Part shown: one piece after another, positions 57,146-64,000 of the stretch
Position numbering within the stretch: the stretch's first letter is position 1
Layout: every line of letters starts with the position of its first letter
Source: Halomonas qaidamensis
Lineage (GTDB): Bacteria; Pseudomonadota; Gammaproteobacteria; Pseudomonadales; Halomonadaceae
DNA length: 64,000 nucleotides
Direction: 5' to 3'
NCBI RefSeq assembly: GCF_025917315.1
Contig: NZ_CP080627.1
Span: 2,852,001 to 2,916,000 of the forward strand
The notes under the pieces: model-generated
Seen by the model: the letters and a program-made list of their open reading frames with translations, nothing else
What the model was told of the DNA's origin: nothing
The model's database searches: none
Made by a program: the position numbers and the translations under genes

Positions 57146-58642
57146 TTAGCTTCCCGAGACGGAACCTAGCGCCCCTAGGCAGTAATACTTTGTTTCTAAA
57201 TACTCATCGATACCCGTAGCGCCGCCTTCACGGCCCAGGCCGGACTGTTTCACGCCACCAAAAGGCACTGGTGGTCCAGTCATTTTCACTGAGTTGACGC
57301 TGACCATGCCATACTCAAGCGCACGCATTAGCTTCCAAATGCGGCGAATATCGTGGGTGTAGATATAAGCTGCTAAGCCATACTCAGTGTCGTTGGCCAT
57401 CTCAATGACGTCGTCGTCGCTACTATAAGCGGTAATACCGGCCACAGGTGCAAAGTTTTCTTCACGCCATACTTTCATCTGCGGCGTCACGTTGGTTAAC
57501 AGCACCGGCATAAAGAAGTTATCACCCGGCGCTTGGCTTTGATCGCCTGCAATCATCGTGGCGCCTTTGGAAATCGCATCATCGACAATCGATGCCGCTT
57601 TTTCGACAGCCTGACGGTGGATAAGCGGGCCAAGGTCAACTTCCCCATGCAGGCCGTTACCCACAGTCAGTGCCGCCATGCGCTCAGTAAATTGCTCAAC
57701 GAATTCATCGTGGATAGATTCGTGTACCAGAATACGGTTGGCTGCCAAGCAATCTTGTCCTGCCGTCTGGAATTTCGCCGAGACTGCGGCATAAGCGGCC
57801 TCTTTAGGGTCCATATCAGGCCCCACGATAAACGGCGCGTTGCCACCTAGTTCCAGCGATAGGCGTTTAACCGTGTTTGCGCTCTGTTCGATTAACAATC
57901 GGCCAACACGGGTGGAACCAGTGAACGAAAGCGCGCGAATACGCGGCTCGCTGCACAAAATTTTCGAGACCTCGGCAGGATCACCCAACACGACGTTAAA
58001 AATACCGTCTGGAATACCTGCCCGCTCGGCAAGCTCCGCCAGCGCCAGCGCTGAAAATGGCGTTTCATTGGCAGGCTTAATGATTACCGGGCAGCCAGCC
58101 GCCAATGCCGCTGCGGCCTTGCGGGTAATCATGGCCAGCGGGAAGTTCCACGGCGTAATCATCGCCGCAATACCGACCGGCTCCTTAATGGTGCCAAGTG
58201 AGGCGTTGGGGATATGGCTGGGAATGGTTTCGCCGTAGGTGCGTTTACCTTCTTCAGCGAACCAGCGCACGAAACTGGCACCGTATTCGACTTCACCACG
58301 AGCATCTGGCAGCGGCTTACCCTGCTCCAACGTCATGATGGTCGCTAGATCTTCACGGTTCGCTTGAATCAAGTCGTACCATGCCAGCAGCCTCTCGCAG
58401 CGTTCGTCAGCACGCAAGGCGCGCCAGTGAACAAAAGCGGCTTCGGCCGCATCAACTGCAGCGGTAATTTGTTCGGCTTCCAGCAGCGGAATGTGCCCAA
58501 TGACTTCGTTCGTCGCGGGGTCGTAGACGGCTTCTTCACGGCCAGCATCGCCATGCGTCCATTTCCCGTCGATGTAGGCGTACTGCCGGAACAGGCGCGG
58601 ATCTTCCAGGCGTTTAACAAGCGTCGTCGATAGTAGGGTCAT
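57146..58642 (-). CDS. doeC: Aspartate-semialdehyde dehydrogenase DoeC of ectoine degradation
   Basis: NAD(P)-dependent aldehyde dehydrogenase of 498 residues that oxidises aspartate 4-semialdehyde to aspartate. It is of the GabD-like fold: MITPWNFPLAMITRKAAAAL, LSFTGSTRVGRLL, the general base in LSLELGGNAPF, and Cys298 in TAGQDCLAANRI. By sequence alone it resembles succinate-semialdehyde dehydrogenase; the doe neighbourhood decides the call. The ATG at 58642 follows GGGGAGG; the GTG at 58648 is inside that site. Confidence 0.91.
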   Translation of the reverse strand: MTLLSTTLVKRLEDPRLFRQYAYIDGKWTHGDAGREEAVYDPATNEVIGHIPLLEAEQITAAVDAAEAAFVHWRALRADERCERLLAWYDLIQANREDLATIMTLEQGKPLPDARGEVEYGASFVRWFAEEGKRTYGETIPSHIPNASLGTIKEPVGIAAMITPWNFPLAMITRKAAAALAAGCPVIIKPANETPFSALALAELAERAGIPDGIFNVVLGDPAEVSKILCSEPRIRALSFTGSTRVGRLLIEQSANTVKRLSLELGGNAPFIVGPDMDPKEAAYAAVSAKFQTAGQDCLAANRILVHESIHDEFVEQFTERMAALTVGNGLHGEVDLGPLIHRQAVEKAASIVDDAISKGATMIAGDQSQAPGDNFFMPVLLTNVTPQMKVWREENFAPVAGITAYSSDDDVIEMANDTEYGLAAYIYTHDIRRIWKLMRALEYGMVSVNSVKMTGPPVPFGGVKQSGLGREGGATGIDEYLETKYYCLGALGSVSGS

Positions 58643-58720
58643 GGGCACCTCCCCAGGTTGCAGCCATTTACGGTGAAGCCAAGCATGGCCAGCAAGCCGT
58701 TGCGCATAAAACGATAGGTC

Positions 58721-58747
58721 ATCAGCTCAGCTGAAAACTGAACTGAT
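58721..58747. repeat. Imperfect inverted repeat between doeC and doeX
   Basis: ATCAG-C-TCAG and CTGA-A-CTGAT pair over nine positions with one mismatch and a 7-nt loop. It lies about 80 bp upstream of doeC and could be a regulator site (DoeX is encoded next door) or an RNA hairpin. Confidence 0.45.
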
Positions 58748-58792
58748 TCAGTGTGTGTAGGTTAAGGGAGTTAGCGCACGAAGTGTTTTTGA

Positions 58793-58823
58793 AAGCGCCG
58801 GAGAATTCCGGCACTTTTTTTGT
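58793..58823 (+). terminator. Terminator-like hairpin on the plus strand between doeC and doeX
   Basis: GCCGGA/TCCGGC with a GAAT loop is followed by ACTTTTTTTG on the plus strand. Both flanking genes are on the minus strand, so this would end a plus-strand transcript that is not accounted for by any gene seen here. Confidence 0.55.
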
Positions 58824-58902
58824 GAAAGTCTATTTTGAAGGGTGTTTTTTCGGGGCGGTCCTTTAAATCACGGCAGCGACAAACCGCGGCAACGACAAAC
58901 CA

Positions 58903-59379
58903 CTACAGCGACGTGCTGCAGTCCACACCGATAGGTTCATGCTTAACTGTTTTCGTAACGATGTAGGTAAAGTAGCGCTCAATACCCGCATCAGATACCA
59001 GCCATTTGTCGATTAAGCGCTGATAGCTATCAATGGTGCGGGCTTCAAACTTAACTAAGTAATCGACGCCGCCCCCTACTGCCACACACTCAGTTACTTC
59101 TGGCGTCTGCATGACCAAGGCTTCAAAGCGGGAAAAACTTTCAGCGTTGTGCTGTTTGAGTTCAATCTGCACCCAAACAGGGTTGCGCGGCACCAATACC
59201 TCGGCATTGATGCGCGCAGTGTAGCCCTCAATCACCCCGGCATTTTCCAGCCGTTTCACCCGCTCCCAGCAGGGGCTAACCGAGAGATTAATCGCTTCGG
59301 CGAGCTTCGACTTGGTTATCCGGCCATCCCGCGCGAGAATATCAAGGATCTTTAGGTCATAACGGTCTAGTTTCATCAT
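58903..59379 (-). CDS. doeX: Lrp/AsnC-type regulator DoeX
   Basis: A 158-residue feast/famine transcription factor: helix-turn-helix (about 5-60, LDRYDLKILDILARDGRITK and LSVSPCWERVKRLEN) and RAM domain (about 70-150). In Halomonas elongata DoeX binds DNA near the doe operon and is thought to respond to ectoine breakdown. It lies 8 bp after doeB, at the end of doeA-doeB-doeX, and upstream of doeC. A second methionine one codon in is an equivalent start. Confidence 0.92.
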   Translation of the reverse strand: MMKLDRYDLKILDILARDGRITKSKLAEAINLSVSPCWERVKRLENAGVIEGYTARINAEVLVPRNPVWVQIELKQHNAESFSRFEALVMQTPEVTECVAVGGGVDYLVKFEARTIDSYQRLIDKWLVSDAGIERYFTYIVTKTVKHEPIGVDCSTSL

Positions 59380-59387
59380 GCCGGATG

Positions 59388-60419
59388 TTACGCCTCCAGG
59401 CGTTCAACAACATCGGCAATCACCGCTAAGGTGTCCCCCATATTGATTAACGATGGCGCTCGGCGAGCCATTAAAATACCGTCGCGTTCCGCTTTATAAG
59501 CCACTGGCGCGGTACCGCTGCGGGTCATGTCGTACACATAGGCAATGGTTTGACCATTTTTCACTTCATCACCCAGCGCCACCAACAGCTCTAACACCCC
59601 AGAGTGCTGGCTTTGCACGTAGCAGCTGGCATCCGGCATATCGAGGTACATCTGCCCGCCTGCAGGCATAGTGATGGTGCCTTCCACCAGTCCGTAATGA
59701 ATTAAAAAGTTGCGTACGCCACGCTCTGCAATCGCAATACTTTGGGGAGTAGACGTGCCGCCGCCGCCAAGTTCGGTAGCCACAAACACTTTGCCCTGAC
59801 GCTCACAGGCAGTATCGAATAGCTTTTCTGCGTCTAGCTCGAACATCACCATGGCGTAGGGGGCACCGAATGCTTTGGCACCCTCTAGCGCCGCCTGCTG
59901 TTGAGCCTTGTTGTCTAACACATGGGAGGCGCCAAACGGCAGAATATCCAGGGTACGCCCGCCAGAGTGCAGATCGAGCACGACATCGCTCATGGGCACC
60001 AATACACGGGTAAAATAATCAGCAATTTGCGATGTTACGGTACCGTTAGGATCACCGGGAAAACTACGGTTCAGATTGCCTTTATCCATTGGCGACGTGC
60101 GCTTGCCCGCCATAACTGCGGGGGTATTCATACACGGCACAATAATTACTCGGCCACTCACCTCTTCAGCTTTCAACGTGGAAGATAGTTTAAGCAGCGA
60201 GGTAATGCCTTCGTATTCATCACCATGATTACCGCCAGTTAGTAGCGCCGTGGGGCCTTCCCCATTTTTCACTACGGTGATAGGAATCATCACCGCGCCC
60301 CAGGCAGACTCATCGGTCGAAATCGGCAGTTTTAAAAAGCCGTGTTGAATGCCGTCGGCGTCGAAATCAACGGTGGCAGAAATAGGGCTTGGCCGCAGTT
60401 GGTTCGGTTGAAGCGTCAT
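59388..60419 (-). CDS. doeB: N-acetyl-L-2,4-diaminobutyrate deacetylase DoeB
   Basis: Zinc-dependent deacetylase of the succinylglutamate desuccinylase/aspartoacylase family, 343 residues, acting on the ring-opened product from DoeA to give L-2,4-diaminobutyrate. Metal ligands are His65 and Glu68 (GGNHGDEYEG) and His151 (LDLHSGGRTLD). It begins with the conserved SPISATVDFDADGIQ. It lies 27 bp after doeA and is followed closely by doeX. Confidence 0.94.
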   Translation of the reverse strand: MTLQPNQLRPSPISATVDFDADGIQHGFLKLPISTDESAWGAVMIPITVVKNGEGPTALLTGGNHGDEYEGITSLLKLSSTLKAEEVSGRVIIVPCMNTPAVMAGKRTSPMDKGNLNRSFPGDPNGTVTSQIADYFTRVLVPMSDVVLDLHSGGRTLDILPFGASHVLDNKAQQQAALEGAKAFGAPYAMVMFELDAEKLFDTACERQGKVFVATELGGGGTSTPQSIAIAERGVRNFLIHYGLVEGTITMPAGGQMYLDMPDASCYVQSQHSGVLELLVALGDEVKNGQTIAYVYDMTRSGTAPVAYKAERDGILMARRAPSLINMGDTLAVIADVVERLEA

Positions 60420-60446
60420 CGTATGTCCCTTGTATTGTATAGACAG

Positions 60447-61646
60447 CTACTTAACAAACAGCTGGCGCGGAAAATTAGCCAGGGTTTCACAGCCATTTTC
60501 AGTAATCAGAATGCTTTCGGTAATTTCTAGCCCCCAATCTTCTACCCAGAGGCCAGGCATGAAGTGAAACGTCATGCCTGGTTGAAGAATAGTGTCGTCT
60601 GACGGACGTAAGCTCATTGTGCGCTCGCCCCAGTCCGGCGGGTATGAAATACCGATAGGATAGCCACAGCGTGCGCCACCACGGTCAAAACCGTACTTAT
60701 CCATCGCCGCGCCCAGCGCCATGGCAATATCCGCCGTACGATTACCCGGCTTAGCCACGGCAAGTCCACTCTCGATGCCTTCCAGCAAAGCAGATTCAGC
60801 ACGAATGAAGTCTGCCGGGGGCGTACCTAGAAAGACGGTGCGCGACATCGGTGCGTGGTAGCGTTTGAACACACCGGCAATTTCGAAAAACGTGCCTTCG
60901 CCTTTGCGAAATGGCGTGTCATCCCAGGTTAAGTGTGGCGCTGCGGCATCTTTTCCAGTGGGCAGCATAGGCACAATGGCAGGATAGTCACCACCAAACA
61001 CCTTACCGTTCTCGTCAATAAACCCTTCGATGCCGACGCGGTAAATTTCCGAGACCAGCTTACTTTTTGGCAGCCCAGGTTCAATGACTTCCAAAATGCG
61101 CGTATGCATGCCTTCAACAATTTTTGCCGCCACGCGCATGTAGGCGATTTCTTGAGGCGACTTAATCGCTCGGCACCAGTTTACGAGAGCGTTGGCATCC
61201 ATAAAGCGCGCATGGGGAAGCTCACGCAAAAGGCTTTGGTAGGCTTTAGCAGAGAAGTAGTAGTTGTCCATCTCCATGCCCACCACGCCGGTATGCCAGC
61301 CACGGTCGGGCATTATCGACTGGGCCAAATATTCCATCGGATGCATGTCTGGATTTTGGACATAGTAGTCTGGATAGTAGGTGATATTGTCGGGGTCTAT
61401 CCAGCAGGTTCGCAGAGCGCCGTTAGCATCCATACGGCGACCAAACCATACAGGCTCACCTTCAAGCCCCACAAGTACACACTGATGCACATAAAAAGAC
61501 CAGCCGTCATAGCCGGTTAGCCATGCCATGTTGGAAGGGTCACTGACGATCAATACGTCAATTCCACGGACAGCCATTTCTGCACGCACCTTCCACAAGC
61601 GATTAGCATACTCTTTACGCGTGAAAGGCAGGGAAACCTCAGTCAT
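60447..61646 (-). CDS. doeA: Ectoine hydrolase DoeA
   Basis: M24/creatinase-fold hydrolase that opens the ectoine ring to N-acetyl-diaminobutyrate, the first step of ectoine catabolism. Residues: N-terminal creatinase-like domain (about 1-165, LTGYDGWSFYVHQCVLVG) and C-terminal pita-bread domain with EIAGVFKRYHAPMSRTV and HFMPGLWVEDWGLEITES. The start at 61646 gives 399 residues, as I recall for the Halomonas elongata protein; an in-frame start 15-18 bases upstream is possible. It is first in the operon with doeB and doeX. Confidence 0.94.
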   Translation of the reverse strand: MTEVSLPFTRKEYANRLWKVRAEMAVRGIDVLIVSDPSNMAWLTGYDGWSFYVHQCVLVGLEGEPVWFGRRMDANGALRTCWIDPDNITYYPDYYVQNPDMHPMEYLAQSIMPDRGWHTGVVGMEMDNYYFSAKAYQSLLRELPHARFMDANALVNWCRAIKSPQEIAYMRVAAKIVEGMHTRILEVIEPGLPKSKLVSEIYRVGIEGFIDENGKVFGGDYPAIVPMLPTGKDAAAPHLTWDDTPFRKGEGTFFEIAGVFKRYHAPMSRTVFLGTPPADFIRAESALLEGIESGLAVAKPGNRTADIAMALGAAMDKYGFDRGGARCGYPIGISYPPDWGERTMSLRPSDDTILQPGMTFHFMPGLWVEDWGLEITESILITENGCETLANFPRQLFVK

Positions 61647-61871
61647 CGGGCAACTCGCCATCAAAGATCACTAAGAACCAGCGCCTTCACTTTTTATAAG
61701 TTAGTTACGCTGGGCCACAGGATCGACCTGGCCACCGCCGCAGTAGGCCCGCCAATGTCGTCTTAGGGCGATACTAGCACCGACCCTTGGTTGCCGGTCA
61801 AAGCCTTTATGACAAAAATTGTGACGCACCGTGGTAGCGTAACCATAGTTAATCTGCTGTGAGGAGGAAAA

Positions 61872-62807
61872 ATGAAAATAGTTGTACATATCGACGATGC
61901 GGCCCAGTGGCAAACCGCCCTTGCTGAGGCCTTGCCACAGGCAACCGTACTTACCAGTGATGCCCCTGAGAATGAGCGCCAAAACGCAGACTATCTCGCG
62001 GTTTGGAAAGCACCGGCTCATTTACTTAACGAGCAAATCCAACTAAAAGGCATTATCAACCTGGGTGCCGGTGTCGATTACTTGCTGAAAACCCCAGGTT
62101 TACCAAGCGACGTCCCAATCGTGAAACTGCGCGATGCGGGCATGGGCGAACTTATGGCAGATTACGTGCTATACGGTGTACTGCACTTCTACCGTAGTAT
62201 GGACCGCTACGCTTCCCAACAACAGCGCGCCAGTTGGCAGCCCCACGCTGTGCCTGAAAAAGCTCAGTGGCCTGTGGGTGTTTTAGGTCTTGGTGCCATT
62301 GGCAGTTTTGTGGCGACTTCCCTTTCGCAGGCAGGCTTTCCTGTCGTCGGCTGGAGCCGCTCGCCTAAACAGATTGACGGCGTGCGCTGCTTGCATGGAG
62401 AACAAGGGCTCGATGAGCTGCTTCGACAGGTGCAAAGCGTGGTCACTATTTTGCCTGACACCGCTGCTACTAAAGGCATTCTAAACGCTGAACAGCTAGC
62501 GAAATTGCCTAAAGGCGCCAGCGTGATTAATCCGGGTCGTGGCAGCTTAATTGATGAGCAGGCGTTACTTGACGCGCTAGGCGATGCCAAGCATCCCGGA
62601 CACCTGTGCGGTGCGTTGCTCGACGTTTTTTGCGAAGAGCCTTTGCCTGCCAATCACCCTCTATGGCAGCACCCCAGTGTTATCATCACGCCTCATATGG
62701 CTGCGCCTACACCGCTAAATGACGCCATTGATCAAGTGGTGTCGTATATCAAGGCATTTGAGGCGGGCGAATCGCTGGCAACGGTCAGCCCAGAAGCGGG
62801 TTACTGA
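61872..62807 (+). CDS. ghrA: Glyoxylate/hydroxypyruvate reductase A-like (D-2-hydroxyacid dehydrogenase)
   Basis: A 311-residue NAD(P)H-dependent reductase of the D-isomer-specific 2-hydroxyacid dehydrogenase family, closest in length and motifs to GhrA. It has VGVLGLGAIGSFVATSL (nucleotide binding), VINPGRGSLIDE with the substrate arginine, and ITPHMAAPTP, where the histidine is the catalytic acid. GAGGAGG precedes the ATG. It is divergent from doeA; whether it belongs to ectoine metabolism is unknown. Confidence 0.9.
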   Translation: MKIVVHIDDAAQWQTALAEALPQATVLTSDAPENERQNADYLAVWKAPAHLLNEQIQLKGIINLGAGVDYLLKTPGLPSDVPIVKLRDAGMGELMADYVLYGVLHFYRSMDRYASQQQRASWQPHAVPEKAQWPVGVLGLGAIGSFVATSLSQAGFPVVGWSRSPKQIDGVRCLHGEQGLDELLRQVQSVVTILPDTAATKGILNAEQLAKLPKGASVINPGRGSLIDEQALLDALGDAKHPGHLCGALLDVFCEEPLPANHPLWQHPSVIITPHMAAPTPLNDAIDQVVSYIKAFEAGESLATVSPEAGY

Positions 62808-62895
62808 CGCTTAGGCAAGTGCACGCTATACTGCACAGGGAACCAAGCGCTTGCTAAAGGCTCTTAGGAGAACACGTCACAGGGAGGAAGGGCCT

Positions 62896-63627
62896 TTGCG
62901 TCATGTCACACTTGGCAACAGGCAGCGTACGTATGCAAGCGCAATATTAGGCGCCTGCATACTTACCCTGTGCAGCTTAGCGGCAGCAGATACACCTGAT
63001 GAGCAAACTCTTCAGACGCCTCACCCTTTTCAGGCTCAATATCGCTTAGAAATACGCGGATGGCCAAGCGCGACGATAACTCACACCTTAAGTAATGAAG
63101 GACAGCACTGGCTAAGCAGTATGAATTTTGCGGTCGCCGTTGCCCGTGGTGAAGAGCGCAGCCGCTTTTCAATAGACGATGCCACCACTCATTCGTTGCT
63201 TTATAACAGCAGCTATTCACTGCTGGGAGTCGGTGACAGTTACCAACTCAACGAAAGCGATATTAGTTCGCTTGATCGCCAAACTGCGCTCTTTGATCTT
63301 TCCCGACGGGCGGGGCGCGAAGGCTGCACAGAAAGTGCCCCTTGCGATATCGAGTTTGTTGATCACCGTGGGCGTGATGAACACTTTCAGTACTATGTCG
63401 ATCAGCAAACTGTTAACGGTTCCACTACTATTAGCGTCCCTGCAGGTGAATTCGAAACAACGCGCGTCACGCTGATTGATAAAGAAAAACCAGACCGGCA
63501 TCTACAAATAAACTTCCACCCAGATTGGCCAGGCCTGATTCTTACGGCAGAATACCAAAAAGAGGGACGCCGACAGACCTCTCTTACCCTCACTCACTTC
63601 AACCCTGCTGGGGATAGCGCTCCTTAA
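62896..63627 (+). CDS. DUF3108 domain-containing exported protein
   Basis: A 243-residue protein of the DUF3108 family with an N-terminal signal segment (about 10-31, ASAILGACILTLCSLAAA) and a beta-rich domain (FQAQYRLEIRGWPSATITHTL to the end). Family members are periplasmic or outer-membrane associated proteins without assigned function. A TTG at 62896 with GGGAGGAAGG upstream gives a standard signal peptide and is preferred to the TTG at 62851. The stop is directly followed by lysO. Confidence 0.78.
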   Translation: MRHVTLGNRQRTYASAILGACILTLCSLAAADTPDEQTLQTPHPFQAQYRLEIRGWPSATITHTLSNEGQHWLSSMNFAVAVARGEERSRFSIDDATTHSLLYNSSYSLLGVGDSYQLNESDISSLDRQTALFDLSRRAGREGCTESAPCDIEFVDHRGRDEHFQYYVDQQTVNGSTTISVPAGEFETTRVTLIDKEKPDRHLQINFHPDWPGLILTAEYQKEGRRQTSLTLTHFNPAGDSAP

Positions 63628-64000
63628 ATGCTTTCTGGCTTACTGATTGTTTTATTGCCCCTTTTCCTGGGCTACCTAGTACGCGTTCGCTCTCCCCGCT
63701 TACTCAGTCTCATCAACCGAGCCGTTAGTGGCTCGGTTTATTTAATCCTACTATTTATGGGGATAAGCCTCGCTGGGCTTGAAAACCTAGGCAGCCAGCT
63801 TTCAAGGCTAGGCGGAAACGCGTTGCTACTGTTCAGCATTACTACGCTGTTCAACCTTGGGGCACTCTGGTGGTTATCCCGTCGCGTGGCACTTAAAGCC
63901 GGAAGCTCACCTGTCGTGAAAAACGCCCCCACCAGCAAACTCGCCGCTATGCAGGGTTCATTAATGCTGGTGGGCGTGGTGGCAGGGGGCGTGCTGGTTG
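63628..64000 (+). CDS. lysO: Lysine exporter LysO (partial, runs off the right edge)
   Basis: The first 124 codons of a polytopic membrane protein that starts MLSGLLIVLLPLFLGYLVRV and has ILLFMGISLAGLENLGSQL, matching E. coli LysO (YbjE), which exports lysine and toxic analogues. The predicted four spans fit. The ATG follows the DUF3108 stop directly (TAAATG), so co-translation is likely. The rest of the gene is beyond the window. Confidence 0.9.
   Translation, partial: MLSGLLIVLLPLFLGYLVRVRSPRLLSLINRAVSGSVYLILLFMGISLAGLENLGSQLSRLGGNALLLFSITTLFNLGALWWLSRRVALKAGSSPVVKNAPTSKLAAMQGSLMLVGVVAGGVLV

Noticed and set aside
55542..58642. doeC and doeD as a GABA or succinate-semialdehyde pathway
   Set aside because: Sequence alone would allow it, but the adjacent doeA, doeB and doeX make the ectoine route the better explanation.
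60933..61520. A 195-codon plus-strand open frame opposite doeA
   Set aside because: It lies wholly inside doeA, whose motifs are intact, and has no family likeness.

Overview
The window reads as a stretch of ordinary chromosome from a moderately halophilic gammaproteobacterium of the Halomonadaceae (Halomonas/Vreelandella type). Two things point there: a complete ectoine-degradation cluster (doeA-doeB-doeX, doeC, doeD), and housekeeping gene orders shared with Pseudomonas and Enterobacteria. I saw no insertion sequences, prophage, CRISPR array, rRNA or tRNA genes. Taxonomy is inferred from gene content only.

Layout. 1-3300: rpsU-dnaG (start of the macromolecular synthesis operon, minus strand) diverging from tsaD. 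3300-6060: plsY, folB-folK and cca. 6085-12756: the outer-membrane/housekeeping operon lptD-surA-pdxA-rsmA-apaG-apaH (minus), diverging from the peptidoglycan-recycling pair amgK-murU. 14580-18130: an OsmC-like protein, speD, lpxL and alr. 18250-25550: the conserved block ftsB-ispD-ispF-truD-surE-pcm-popT-nlpD-rpoS (minus), with the undecaprenyl-phosphate translocase gene popT placed between pcm and nlpD. 25650-33650: a COG3146 acyltransferase-like protein, an aldehyde dehydrogenase, a hybrid histidine kinase overlapping a REC-GGDEF-EAL protein, which in turn overlaps a HexR/RpiR-type regulator. 33680-36840: RidA, an Lrp-type regulator divergent from leuA, and a small DksA/TraR zinc-finger protein. 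36860-42060: two tandem-domain universal stress proteins flanking a FluC pair and an ACR3-like transporter, then a SulP transporter. 42600-47000: NAD-type isocitrate dehydrogenase, a BdlA-like PAS-PAS-MCP protein, a peroxiredoxin and a DUF21/CBS protein.

47118-50357 is a zinc-starvation island. A DksA paralogue with only two of the four zinc cysteines, a COG0523 GTPase and the zinc-independent GTP cyclohydrolase FolE2 form an overlapping operon. It diverges from a DUF1826 gene, and a 13-bp Zur-like palindrome (49619-49631) lies in the shared promoter. 50430-55410 holds a secreted pyrophosphatase, a methyltransferase, a LysE-type exporter, luxS, an ABM-domain protein and a HAD hydrolase.

55540-61650 is the ectoine catabolic cluster. 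DoeA opens the ectoine ring, DoeB deacetylates the product, DoeD transaminates diaminobutyrate and DoeC oxidises the semialdehyde to aspartate; DoeX is the Lrp-type regulator. The end of the window carries a GhrA-like reductase, a DUF3108 protein and the start of lysO.

No wholly new multi-gene system was evident. The strongest leads are the Zur-controlled island with its unexplained DUF1826 member, a plus-strand terminator-like hairpin isolated between doeC and doeX that could end an unannotated RNA, single-parvulin SurA, popT inside the rpoS block, and several palindromes in promoter regions.
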